This document shows, piece by piece, positions 46,141 through 54,309 of a stretch of DNA of 64,000 bases. A model generated the notes under the pieces. The model did no database searches. It was not told the origin of the DNA and was given only the letters and a program-made list of their open reading frames with translations. Source of the DNA: Phosphoribacter sp964647395 (GTDB taxonomy: Bacteria > Actinomycetota > Actinomycetes > Actinomycetales > Dermatophilaceae). The stretch is from contig CAZYHR010000004.1 in assembly GCA_964647395.1 (NCBI GenBank), forward strand, positions 1-64,000. Direction: 5' to 3'. Made by a program: the position numbers and the translations under genes. Every line of letters starts with the position of its first letter. Positions within the stretch are counted from its first letter, which is position 1.

Positions 46141-47349
46141 ATGAAGGTCAGCACCCTGGGTCGCCCCGACTTCACCCGCCTCTGGGCCGGACAGCTGCTG
46201 TCCAAGCTCGGCTCGCGCGGCTCGACCCTGGCCCTGCCGCTGCTGGTCCTGCAGACCACGGGCAACCCGGCAGCCGCCGGGCTGGTGGCCTTCGCCGACC
46301 AGATCGCCGACCTGGTCGTCACCCTGCCGGGCGGGGCGCTGGCCGACCGCTTCGACCGGCGGACCCTGCTCGTCGGCTGCGACCTGCTCGGCGCGCTCGC
46401 CCTGGCCGGGCTGGCGCTGGCCGCCTGGGCGGGCTGGACGCCGATCGCCCTCATCGTCGCCGTCGTCCTCGTCGACAGCGCGGCGACCAGTGTCTACGGC
46501 TCGGCCGCGGCGGCGGCGCTGCCCCAGGTCGTCGACCCCGACGAGTTGCCCGATGCCATCGCGCTCGTGCAGGCCCGCAACGCGGCGGTCCACCTCGGCG
46601 GCCCGGCCCTCGGCGGCGCGCTGTTCGCCCTCGCCCCCTGGCTGCCCTTCGCCCTCGACGCGCTGACCTATCTGCTGGGTGCCGTGATCAGCGCCGGCAT
46701 CCGCACCCCACTGGCTCCCGGACGCACCGAGACCGCAGCGCTGCGCGAGGACATCGTCGCCGGCCTGCGTTTCCTGGTCGGGGTGCCGGTGCTACGGATC
46801 TCGCTGGTCAACGCGGCCGTGCTCAACAGCCTCTTCGGCGGCGTCGTCATCGCCGTCATCGCGGTCACCTCGCTCGACGGGGCCAGCGGCACCACGGTCG
46901 GTCTGGTCGTCTCGGTGACCGCGGTCGGCTCTCTCGTCGGGGCCCTGCTCGCGCCGGGCCTGAGCCGGCGTTGGGGCGCCCGCACCACGCTGCTCGCCCT
47001 GCTCGTGGTCACCGGGCTGGCGATCCCGCTCATGGGGGCGGCGGTCGGCAGCCCGGTCGCCATCGGGGTCCTGCTGGCCACCTGCGCCCTGCTCGGACCC
47101 GCCCTCAACACGGTGCTGGGCACCCTCATCACCGCGAGCACCCCGGCCCAGTTGCAGGGTCGCGTCGCCAGCGGGGTGTCCTTCGCCGCGCTCGCCCTGG
47201 CGCCGCTCGGGCCGCTCGCTGCCGGCGCGCTGCTCGCCGGCGCCGGCGCCGCGCCGACCTTCGTCGTCTTCGGCGTCGTCCTCGTGGCCCTCGCCGCGTG
47301 GACCGCGGCCCGCCGCAGCCAGCTCACCGCGGCGCCGGTGCCGGCCTGA
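46141..47349 (+). CDS. MFS transporter, probable lanthipeptide exporter
   Basis: A 402-residue major facilitator protein with about 12 hydrophobic segments and the MFS motif A region GGALADRFDRRTLLVG between TM2 and TM3. It resembles the DHA3/EntS-type exporters. GAGGA lies upstream. Position at the end of the lanthipeptide locus suggests it exports the mature or leader-bearing peptide or provides self-immunity. Many class III clusters use ABC exporters, so MFS here is worth noting. No dedicated protease gene is visible. Confidence 0.8.
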   Translation: MKVSTLGRPDFTRLWAGQLLSKLGSRGSTLALPLLVLQTTGNPAAAGLVAFADQIADLVVTLPGGALADRFDRRTLLVGCDLLGALALAGLALAAWAGWTPIALIVAVVLVDSAATSVYGSAAAAALPQVVDPDELPDAIALVQARNAAVHLGGPALGGALFALAPWLPFALDALTYLLGAVISAGIRTPLAPGRTETAALREDIVAGLRFLVGVPVLRISLVNAAVLNSLFGGVVIAVIAVTSLDGASGTTVGLVVSVTAVGSLVGALLAPGLSRRWGARTTLLALLVVTGLAIPLMGAAVGSPVAIGVLLATCALLGPALNTVLGTLITASTPAQLQGRVASGVSFAALALAPLGPLAAGALLAGAGAAPTFVVFGVVLVALAAWTAARRSQLTAAPVPA

Positions 47350-47379
47350 TGCCGGCGGCAGGACCGGCGACGGCGGCGG

Positions 47380-47823
47380 TCAGCGCGCCGGCGCGCAGAC
47401 CTCGGTGAGCACCGCGATGGGGATGGCGCGGTGGGTGCGGGCGGCATACCCGTCGAAATGGGGCGCCCGCCGGACCACCACGGTCGTCCACAGCAGGTCA
47501 CGCTCCGGCGGGTCGGCGATGCGCACCGCCACCCGGAAGGTCCGCCGGCCGCGCTCGATGACGGCCCAGTCGGCGGCCCGCAGGTTGCGGAACCATTGCG
47601 GCTCGGCCGTCGACCCACCGGCCGAGCCGACGAGCAGCAGCGCCCCGTCGTGCTCGAAATAGGCCAGCGGCACGGTGCGTGGCGTGCCGCTGTTGCGGCC
47701 CCGGACGGTCAGCAGCAGCATCGGCGTCCGCGGGCAGACCCGCTCGACCCGGCCGCCGGACAGGCGGTAGAGGGCGGTCATGAGGACGTTGGACAACCGC
47801 ACCAGCGAGCGCACCGCGCCCAT
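47380..47823 (-). CDS. Ddn-like F420-dependent nitroreductase family protein
   Basis: A 147-residue split-barrel protein of the DUF385/Ddn family that binds deazaflavin F420 or similar: LLLTVRGRNSGTPRTVPLAY and LLVGSAGGSTAEPQWFRNLR are diagnostic. GGGAGG lies upstream. It converges on the MFS gene, so it is outside the lanthipeptide operon. Substrate unknown; family members reduce quinones or nitroaromatics. Confidence 0.8.
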   Translation of the reverse strand: MGAVRSLVRLSNVLMTALYRLSGGRVERVCPRTPMLLLTVRGRNSGTPRTVPLAYFEHDGALLLVGSAGGSTAEPQWFRNLRAADWAVIERGRRTFRVAVRIADPPERDLLWTTVVVRRAPHFDGYAARTHRAIPIAVLTEVCAPAR

Positions 47824-47893
47824 CTGGCCACCTCCCCCTGACCGGCCACCCCCGGCGGCCCTCCGACCCTCTGGACTGCTGACCGCTCCAAGG

Positions 47894-48160
47894 CTAACCG
47901 TCCGCGGCGCCCTCGCCGTCGGGCCGCTGTTTGCGCGCTCCCGGCCGGAAGCGTTGCTGGGCACCCTGCTTGCTCATCCCGTAGAGCGCGCCGATGCGGG
48001 TCCAGGAGACCCCTTCGGCGCGGGCCGCCGCCACCAGGTCGAGTTCCACCGCCTCGGCCCGCTGGCGCAACCGGCGGCCGGCGTCGAGGCGAGCCAGCGC
48101 GTCGTCGGCCCGGGAGAGGGCCTCGACGTCGCGTTGCAGGCGTTGCAGCGGAGTGCGCAC
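47894..48160 (-). CDS. Small helix-turn-helix protein
   Basis: An 88-residue protein from a GTG at 48160. An N-terminal charged coiled-coil-like helix (PLQRLQRDVEALSRADDALA) is followed by AEAVELDLVAAARAEGVSWT and a helix-turn-helix, WTRIGALYGMSKQGAQQRFR, and a basic tail. It resembles actinobacterial 'sigma-like' HTH proteins. It is divergent from the poly-lysine peptide gene; the three TTGAC dyads between them are plausible binding sites (inference). Confidence 0.7.
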   Translation of the reverse strand: MRTPLQRLQRDVEALSRADDALARLDAGRRLRQRAEAVELDLVAAARAEGVSWTRIGALYGMSKQGAQQRFRPGARKQRPDGEGAADG

Positions 48161-48196
48161 GGGCCGCAGTCTAGCCCTGTGATCCGCGACACGCCG

Positions 48197-48263
48197 GTCA
48201 ATCGTTGGTTGACAACACCGTCAAGGGCTGGTTGACTTCCGCTCGTTCGGTCAATGGATTGAC
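48197..48263. promoter_or_regulatory. Three GTCAA/TTGAC dyads in a divergent promoter region
   Basis: GTCAA-N7-TTGAC at 48197-48213, GTCAA-N7-TTGAC at 48220-48236 and GTCAA-N4-TTGAC at 48250-48263 (the last extends to GGTCAATggATTGACC). TTGACT at 48232 with TGGATT 17 bp later could be a promoter for the peptide gene. The cluster is AT-rich against its surroundings. Confidence 0.65.
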
Positions 48264-48292
48264 CGCCCGATCTGCCCCGAGGAGGAACACAC

Positions 48293-48343
48293 ATGGCCAA
48301 GAAGAAGAAGAAGGACAAGAAGAAGTCCAAGAAGAAGAAGTGA
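48293..48343 (+). CDS. Poly-lysine micropeptide, 16 residues
   Basis: A very short gene encoding MAKKKKKDKKKSKKKK: 12 of 16 residues are lysine. It is supported by GAGGAGGAACACAC directly upstream, a regulated promoter region and a perfect 15-bp terminator hairpin 5 bp after the stop. All lysines use AAG. Function unknown; a net charge near +12 suggests RNA, DNA or polyphosphate binding (inference). Confidence 0.75.
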   Translation: MAKKKKKDKKKSKKKK

Positions 48344-48347
48344 CTGC

Positions 48348-48914
48348 TCAGATCGGCCGCCCCTCGGGGCGGCCGATCTGCGTGTGCGGGCCGGTCGCGC
48401 CGTCCCAGACCAGCCAGCCGTCCGGCCCGCGCCGCGCCCCCGCGCTGGGCCGGTGCTCGACCAGCCGACCGTCGGGCATGAGGTGGCGGACCGCGACGCC
48501 GAGTTCGAGGACGAGCACGTCGGCCACCAGCCGCCGGTGGCACCGCCACCAGAGCGCCTCCGAGCACAGCAGTGCGGCCGTCTCGGGGGCGTCGACGAGC
48601 CCGGGCAGGGCGGCGCGGAAGGGGTCGGAGCGGGTCCACGCGGCATACGCCCGGAAGGCCGCGACCTGCCACCAGGTGTCCGGGGACTCGCGGTCCTGCT
48701 CGGCGCTGAGGGCGCGACGGCCACCGAGCCGCTCATCCCAGCGATAGCCGATGCCCAGCCCCTCGAGCAGTTCGGGGATGGCGCCGCGGGACGCCGCCGG
48801 ATTGGCGCGACTGCCCGGAAACCTGCGAATGTCGACGACGTCGCTGACCTCGGCCCCGGCCAGCAGGGCGCCGAGCCCAGCCCGGTCGAGCCGGCCGTGG
48901 CCGACGGTCATCAT
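48348..48914 (-). CDS. DUF488 family protein
   Basis: A 188-residue protein of the DUF488 family: VDIRRFPGSRANPAASRGAI and the cysteine/histidine motif SEALWWRCHRRLVADVLVLE, where a thiol is usually paired with basic residues. The C-terminal TQIGRPEGRPI is encoded by the terminator hairpin of the opposite-strand peptide gene. Family function is unresolved, possibly nucleic-acid related. Confidence 0.8.
   Translation of the reverse strand: MMTVGHGRLDRAGLGALLAGAEVSDVVDIRRFPGSRANPAASRGAIPELLEGLGIGYRWDERLGGRRALSAEQDRESPDTWWQVAAFRAYAAWTRSDPFRAALPGLVDAPETAALLCSEALWWRCHRRLVADVLVLELGVAVRHLMPDGRLVEHRPSAGARRGPDGWLVWDGATGPHTQIGRPEGRPI
48349..48380. terminator. Bidirectional terminator for the poly-Lys gene
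   Basis: CAGATCGGCCGCCCC (48349-48363) and GGGGCGGCCGATCTG (48366-48380) form a perfect 15-bp stem. It follows the peptide stop codon by 5 bp and overlaps the last codons of the convergent DUF488 gene. Confidence 0.85.
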
Positions 48915-49085
48915 CCGGCGAGCCTACGGCGGCGCCGGCCGACCTCGACGCGCAGCGGGCTGTCCGTGCCGGATGTCGGCCGCAGGAGGGTGCCTACACC
49001 GCCCACGACGACGAGAGCGAGCCGTCGCCGTGGCTGACTGCCGGGCCGACGCAACCCGGGTCTGGGCCGGCACTGGCACGGTCTG

Positions 49086-49979
49086 TTGACGATCCTGTGG
49101 GTGGCCAACGGCCTGGTCTACGTCGTGCTGCTCTTCGCGACCGGCGAGTGGCGCCGCATCGTCCCGACCTCGTGGAGCATCTTCCCCGAGGCGTGGGAGT
49201 CGCTGAAGATCTATGCCGGTTTCGGCGTCCCCGGCATCGAGCATTTCACGCCCTACGACGCGGGCCAGAAGCTCATGTACTTCGTCGTCATCTTCCTGGC
49301 CGCACCGCTGATGATGGCGACCGGACCGGTCATGTCGCCGGCCTTCCGCGGCCGATTTCCCTGGTATCCGAAGATGCTCGGTGGCGTCCAGGCCATCAGC
49401 TCCGTGTCCAACCGCATCAGTTCCGAGGGCAACCGCATCAGTAGGGTGGCCGTCGTGATCCAGGTGCCCACCACCGGCCTGAGCGTCAACCTCGACGGCT
49501 GCTCAGCCGACGACCTGTCCTTCTGCGGCGGGGTGCAGGTCACCGTCGCGGCCGGTATGCCGTGGGACGACTTCGTCGCGCACGCCGTCGAGCAGGGCTG
49601 GGTCGGCGTCGAGGCGCTGTCCGGCCTGCCCGGCACGGTCGGCGCGGTCGTCCGGGGCAACGCGGCGGCCTACGGACGGCAGGTCTGCGACACGGTCGCC
49701 GCCGTGCGCACCTGGGACCCCGACGACGAGGCGCAGCACACCTACGCCATGGCCGACTGCGGCTTCGGGCCGGGCCGGTCGCGCTTCGGCAGCACGCCCG
49801 GCGACGGCGGCGCAGCGCCGGTTCTGCTCGACGTGAGCTTCCTGCTGCGGCAGGGCGACGTGACGCCGCCGCTGCGCGACCCGGCGCTGGCCAGGCTGGT
49901 CGGTGCCGCGCTCGGCGAGCGGGTGAGCCTGGCGGCGGTGCGCGAAGCGGTGCTCGCCGCCCGGGCCGCCGCGGGCTGA
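49086..49979 (+). pseudogene. Chimeric remnant: cytochrome-b-like fragment joined to MurB fragment
   Basis: The open frame joins two unrelated pieces. Residues 1-100 (ILWVANGLVYVVLLFATGEW, RFPWYPKMLGGVQAISS) look like part of a membrane cytochrome b subunit of a molybdopterin oxidoreductase, lacking both ends. From about residue 125 it is MurB-like: GMPWDDFVAHAVEQGWVGVE, then ALSGLPGTVGAVVRGNAAAY, and later LARLVGAALGERVSLAAVRE. The FAD-binding N-terminus and the catalytic C-terminus of MurB are missing. The first candidate start is TTG with no clear ribosome binding site. An 11-bp repeat (AACCGCATCAG) occurs twice at the junction near 49410-49441. Best read as a deletion-born pseudogene. Confidence 0.7.
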
Positions 49980-50048
49980 CCTCCCACCCGGCCGAGCCGG
50001 GACGTCTGGCCGGGCGCGGCCTACCGGCACGCTGTTAGTTTCCGAAAC

Positions 50049-51341
50049 GTGACCAGCCTGCTCGAGCACAAGCTCATGTCGGCCGCCGAAGCGGTCGATC
50101 ACGTGGGCAACGACCAGACCATCGTCGTCCCGACCGCAGCCGGCGAGCCGCCGACGCTGCTCGGGGAACTGTCCAAGCGGCGCCGCGAACTGCACGGCGT
50201 CATCGTCTCGCAGATCCTCGCCACCAAGCGCTTCGACTACTTCGACGCCGAAACGGCTGCCAACGTGCGGCACTCGGCCTACTTCCTCGGCTCGGCCGGG
50301 CGCCAGGGGGCCCGCGAGGGCTACGTCGACGTCATCCCGACGCACTTCTCGATGATCCCCGGCATGCTGCGCAGCGGGGTGCTGCCCGTCGACGTCGTCA
50401 TGAGCACCTGCTCGCCGCCCAACGACCAGGGCTACGTCTACCTCGGACTCGCCGCCGACTACACGATGGCCGCCATCTCCCGGGCCCGCACGGTGCTGCT
50501 GGAGATGCACCCGCTGGTGCCGCAGACCAACGGGCTGTGCCGGGTGCACCTGTCCGAGGTCACCGGCATCGTCGAGAGCCGGGGCGCGCTGACCGAGGCC
50601 CCGCCCAACCCGATCGGGGCGACCGAGGTCGCCATCGCCGAGCACGTCGCGCAACTCATCCCCGACGGGGCCACCCTGCAGATCGGCTACGGGTCGATCC
50701 CGGACGCCATCGTCAAGCAGTTGACCACCAAACGCGACCTCGGCGTGCACACCGAGATGTTCGGCAACGGTCTGCTGGAGCTCATCGAGTCGGGAGCCGT
50801 GACCAACGAGCGCAAGGCCCTGCACACCGGGCAGAGCGTCATGACCTTCGCGTTGGGCACCCAGCACCTCTACGAATACCTGCACCGCAACCCGACGATG
50901 CTCATGCTGCCGGTCGACCAGGTCAACGACCCCTACCTCGCCGGACAGAACGACCTGCTGCACTCGATCAACGGCTCCCTGCAGGTCGACCTCATCGGCC
51001 AGTGCGGGTCGGAATCCCTTGGCCCCGTGCCTTATTCGGGCACTGGAGGCCAGACCGACTTCGTCCGCGCGGCCAACCGCTCCCGCGGGGGCAAGTCGTT
51101 CATCGTGCTGCCCTCGACCGCCAAGGGCGGCACGGTGTCGCGGATCGCGCCGGTGCTGTCCCCCGGGACGCACGTGACGACCTCCAAGAACGACACCGAC
51201 CTGGTGGTCACGGAGTTCGGGGTGGCTCGGCTGCGTGGACGGCCGCTCAACGAGCGGGCCCGGGCACTCATCGCCATCGCCCACCCCGACTTCCGGGACG
51301 AGCTGACCCGCGCGGCCAAGGCCATGGACCTCATCTACTAG
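50049..51341 (+). CDS. Acetyl-CoA hydrolase/4-hydroxybutyrate CoA-transferase family
   Basis: A 430-residue CoA-transferase (GTG start): TIVVPTAAGEPPTLLGELSK, STCSPPNDQGYVYLGLAADY and the catalytic glutamate segment GVHTEMFGNGLLELIESGA. It moves CoA between short acyl groups such as acetate, butyrate or 4-hydroxybutyrate. The C-terminal ARLRGRPLNERARALIAIAH is typical. It is followed 5 bp later by a left-handed beta-helix protein, likely cotranscribed. Confidence 0.85.
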   Translation: MTSLLEHKLMSAAEAVDHVGNDQTIVVPTAAGEPPTLLGELSKRRRELHGVIVSQILATKRFDYFDAETAANVRHSAYFLGSAGRQGAREGYVDVIPTHFSMIPGMLRSGVLPVDVVMSTCSPPNDQGYVYLGLAADYTMAAISRARTVLLEMHPLVPQTNGLCRVHLSEVTGIVESRGALTEAPPNPIGATEVAIAEHVAQLIPDGATLQIGYGSIPDAIVKQLTTKRDLGVHTEMFGNGLLELIESGAVTNERKALHTGQSVMTFALGTQHLYEYLHRNPTMLMLPVDQVNDPYLAGQNDLLHSINGSLQVDLIGQCGSESLGPVPYSGTGGQTDFVRAANRSRGGKSFIVLPSTAKGGTVSRIAPVLSPGTHVTTSKNDTDLVVTEFGVARLRGRPLNERARALIAIAHPDFRDELTRAAKAMDLIY

Positions 51342-51346
51342 GCAAG

Positions 51347-52576
51347 ATGACCGGCATGGACGACCTGCTGCCCCACAACACCGCCGCCCTGCGCACCCTG
51401 CTCGCCAAGGGGGTCCGGATGCCGGTGCCGCTCACCGTCGAGATCGGCGACGACGTCGACACCGACCGGATCAGCGGCGACGGGGTGGTGCTCCATCCGG
51501 GCACCCGGGTGCGCGGCGCCGCGACGGTCATCTCGGCCGGCTGCGAGCTCGGCCGGGAGGGCCCGGTCACCGTGCAGGACTGCCGGCTCGGGCGGGGCGT
51601 CCAACTCAACGGCGGGTATGCCGCCCGGGCCACCTTCCTGGACGGCGCGAACCTCGGTCTCGGCCACCACGTCCGAGAGGGCAGCCTGCTGGAGGAGGAG
51701 TCCGGCGGGGCCCACTGCGTCGGGCTCAAGCAGACGATCCTGCTGCCCTTCGTCACCCTGGGCTCGTTGGTCAACTTCTGCGACTGCCTGATGGCCGGCG
51801 GCACCAGTCGCAAGGACCACAGCGAGGTCGGCTCGTCGTACATCCACTTCAACTTCACGCCCGGTGGGGACAAGACCACGCCCAGCCTGTTCGGCGACGT
51901 GCCGCGCGGGGTCATGCTGCGCGAGCGGCCGATCTTCCTCGGCGGTCAGGGCGGGGCGGTGGGGCCGCTGCGGGTGGCCTATGGCGTCACGGTCGGCGCG
52001 GGATCGTTGCTGCGCAGCGATATCCGGCAGGAGGGCTCGCTCGTGGTGGTCGGCGCTGCGCCGTCGCTGACGCAGAGCGACTTCACCGGCCGCGAGTACC
52101 GGGGGATCAACCGCCTGGTCGCCAAGAACCTGCACTACCTGGCCAACCTCGACGCGCTGGCCGCCTGGCACGCCCAGGTGCGGTCGCCGTTCTTCGCCGC
52201 GCAGGGCGACCTCGGGGTGCTGGTCGGCCAGGGCGCCCGCGAGGCGATTGCGGCCGGGCGCCACGAGCGAGTGTCCCGCCTGCTCGTGCTGGCGGGCCGG
52301 ATGGACCGGGACCAGGCCCACCAGGCCGCCTTCGCGCAGCGCGCCCAGGCCCTCGTGGAGGTCTTCGGCGGGCCCGATTCACCTGCGCCCCAGGCACTCA
52401 CGCAGGTGACTGCCGCGGCGGCCGGGGCGGGCGCGGCATACCTCGACACGATCCGCGGCCTGCCCGACGAGATCGTCACCGCCGGCATCGAGTGGCTGTC
52501 CGGCATCGTCGCCGCCCGCTGGGCGGCGATCGCCGCCATCCTGCCCGCCGTCGCCCGGCTGGGGGCGCTGGGCTGA
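51347..52576 (+). CDS. Left-handed beta-helix protein, GlmU/TDE1773-like
   Basis: A 409-residue protein (start at 51347, or 51356). The core is a hexapeptide-repeat beta-helix: VEIGDDVDTDRISGDGVVLH, GCELGREGPVTVQDCRLGRG, and the highly conserved LGSLVNFCDCLMAGGTSRKD then HSEVGSSYIHFNFTPGGDKT. These match proteins annotated as UDP-N-acetylglucosamine pyrophosphorylase-like or LbH_TDE1773, but no nucleotidyltransferase domain is present, so sugar-nucleotide synthesis is unproven. The C-terminal 120 residues are helical. Probable sugar-nucleotide or acyl transferase. Confidence 0.7.
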   Translation: MTGMDDLLPHNTAALRTLLAKGVRMPVPLTVEIGDDVDTDRISGDGVVLHPGTRVRGAATVISAGCELGREGPVTVQDCRLGRGVQLNGGYAARATFLDGANLGLGHHVREGSLLEEESGGAHCVGLKQTILLPFVTLGSLVNFCDCLMAGGTSRKDHSEVGSSYIHFNFTPGGDKTTPSLFGDVPRGVMLRERPIFLGGQGGAVGPLRVAYGVTVGAGSLLRSDIRQEGSLVVVGAAPSLTQSDFTGREYRGINRLVAKNLHYLANLDALAAWHAQVRSPFFAAQGDLGVLVGQGAREAIAAGRHERVSRLLVLAGRMDRDQAHQAAFAQRAQALVEVFGGPDSPAPQALTQVTAAAAGAGAAYLDTIRGLPDEIVTAGIEWLSGIVAARWAAIAAILPAVARLGALG

Positions 52577-52582
52577 CCGGGC

Positions 52583-53677
52583 TCAGCGGCGGGCCAACGC
52601 GCGCGCGATGGCCAGCTGGGTGCGGAAGCTCGCGCTCAGCTGGCCGGTGGAGTGGAAGTTCAGCACGACATGGGCGCGCTGCTGCGGGTAGTAGAACAGA
52701 TGGCTGGCGCTGATGCCCAGACCGCCGACCGGTTCGGGCAGCCCGCGCAGCAGGCTGCGCAACGGCGGCGGCACCAACTCGGCGAACCGCAGCGTCACCA
52801 GCCCGGCTCCGTAGTGGACGCCCGGCCGCAGCCGGTGCCGTGGGCCTGCCAGCCGGGCCAGGTGCTCGGGCCGGATCAGAGCCCCGCCGTGCAGCGCCTG
52901 CTGGAAGCGCACCAGGTCGTCGGCGACGGTGACGACGCTGCCCCAGCCGGCGGTGAGACACAGCGAGCGGGTCAGGTCGTGCCGGCCCAGCCGGATCGGC
53001 GCGAGGTCGAGCGCCGCGAGACCGGCCGAGGTGAGCTCGTCGTCGAAGGGCGCGCTGGTGCGCGACATGCCGGTCGGCGCGAAGAGCTGCTCCGCGAGCA
53101 GCGCCGAATACCGTTGCCCGGCAGCCTCCTCGGCCACCCGGCCGAGCAGCAGGTAGGCCGTGTCGCAGTAGTGGAAGCGGTCGCCCGGACGACCCACGGC
53201 GCGCAGCCGACGGGTCACGTCGAACAGTTCCTCCCGGGTCCAGCGGCGGTCCGGCTGGTCCGGCCACCGGGCGATGGCCGCCGCGGACCGCTGCCCGCGC
53301 GGCGGGTCGGCGTAATCGGGCAGGCCACTGGTGTGGCTGAGCAGGTGCTCGACGGTGACGTCCCGGGCGAGGTCGACGCCCTCGGCGGCCGGCAACCCGC
53401 GCAGCTGAGCCGCGGGCAGCACGGCACCGAGCGGTGAGTCGAAGGCGAACCGGCCCTGCTCCACCAAGCGAGCCACCAGGGTGGCCGTCATGACCTTGTC
53501 GATGCTCGCGCAGTGGAAGCGCTGAGCCAGGTCGCCGCGCTCCCAGCGCAGGCCCGGCCCGGTGACGAGGATCTGCGGGGCCGGCAGACCACTGCGCGAC
53601 CGGCGGCGGGTCGCGCGGGCCAGTTGGGCGTCCAGCCGGGTGGGCCAGTGATCGGTGCGAATGGTTGCCTCGGTCAT
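52583..53677 (-). CDS. Serine hydrolase, beta-lactamase family
   Basis: A 364-residue class C-like hydrolase without signal peptide: FHCASIDKVMTATLVARLVE (SxxK), LLSHTSGLPDYADPP, and FHYCDTAYLLLGRVAEEAAG (YxN-equivalent YCD). It is divergent from a PadR regulator with a 52-bp region holding a perfect dyad, so expression is probably controlled by it. Substrate unknown. Confidence 0.8.
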   Translation of the reverse strand: MTEATIRTDHWPTRLDAQLARATRRRSRSGLPAPQILVTGPGLRWERGDLAQRFHCASIDKVMTATLVARLVEQGRFAFDSPLGAVLPAAQLRGLPAAEGVDLARDVTVEHLLSHTSGLPDYADPPRGQRSAAAIARWPDQPDRRWTREELFDVTRRLRAVGRPGDRFHYCDTAYLLLGRVAEEAAGQRYSALLAEQLFAPTGMSRTSAPFDDELTSAGLAALDLAPIRLGRHDLTRSLCLTAGWGSVVTVADDLVRFQQALHGGALIRPEHLARLAGPRHRLRPGVHYGAGLVTLRFAELVPPPLRSLLRGLPEPVGGLGISASHLFYYPQQRAHVVLNFHSTGQLSASFRTQLAIARALARR

Positions 53678-53679
53678 AG

Positions 53680-53696
53680 TATCTATCTAATAGATA
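53680..53696. promoter_or_regulatory. PadR operator dyad
   Basis: TATCTAT-CTA-ATAGATA is a perfect 7-bp dyad in the divergent region, an AT-only island with one central C. It lies 3 bp from the hydrolase start codon and 33 bp from the PadR start, ideal for joint repression. Confidence 0.75.
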
Positions 53697-53729
53697 TGTC
53701 TATGAGAAAGCAAGCGCTAGGCTGTCGCC

Positions 53730-54266
53730 GTGGGCTACGTCATCCTGGGGCTGCTGCTGCTACGGCCGATGAGCCTCTACGACCTCATCAAGGCCTTCGA
53801 GGCCGGGGTGTCGCTGTTCTACAGCGCCAGTTCGGGCAGCATCAAGCGCGCCCTGGACGGGCTCGTCGAGCAGGGCCGGGTCGAGGTCGCGGCCGTGCAG
53901 CCGGGCGGTCGGGGGCGCAAGACCCACCGGGTGACCGAAGCCGGCCGCCGGCACTTCCGGGAGTGGATGGGCGCCGAGCTGACCGGCGGCGATCTGGAGA
54001 CGGCAGCCCTGTCCCGGCTCTACTTCCTCGGCCTGCTCGACCCGCCCGAGCGCGGTGCCGTCCTGGACCACATCCGCAGCCGGGTCGCCGGCGACCTGGC
54101 CCGCCTCGAGGCGCTGCAGCTCGAGGTGGAGCGCTACCCGGTGCCGGACGAGCTGCGGGACGTCGCGGCATACCAACTCGCCACGCTCCGTTATGGATTG
54201 GCCTCGCATCGCTTCGCGCTGGAGTGGTTCCGGACCGAGCTGGCCGCGGACCCGGGCGATCGGTGA
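53730..54266 (+). CDS. PadR family transcriptional regulator
   Basis: A 178-residue PadR-like regulator, GTG start. N-terminal winged helix: GYVILGLLLLRPMSLYDLIK, SSGSIKRALDGLVEQGRVEV and GRKTHRVTEAGRRHFREWMG. A C-terminal helical dimerisation domain follows. It likely represses itself and the divergent serine hydrolase gene. Confidence 0.85.
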   Translation: MGYVILGLLLLRPMSLYDLIKAFEAGVSLFYSASSGSIKRALDGLVEQGRVEVAAVQPGGRGRKTHRVTEAGRRHFREWMGAELTGGDLETAALSRLYFLGLLDPPERGAVLDHIRSRVAGDLARLEALQLEVERYPVPDELRDVAAYQLATLRYGLASHRFALEWFRTELAADPGDR

Positions 54267-54309
54267 GAGTCAGCGCGCGAGCGCGCCGCGGCGGCGGACG
54301 AGGTGCCGG

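Noticed and set aside
52583..53677. Beta-lactamase resistance gene
   Set aside because: The SxxK and YxN-like motifs fit the broad class C/serine hydrolase family, but there is no signal peptide; a dedicated antibiotic resistance role is not supported.
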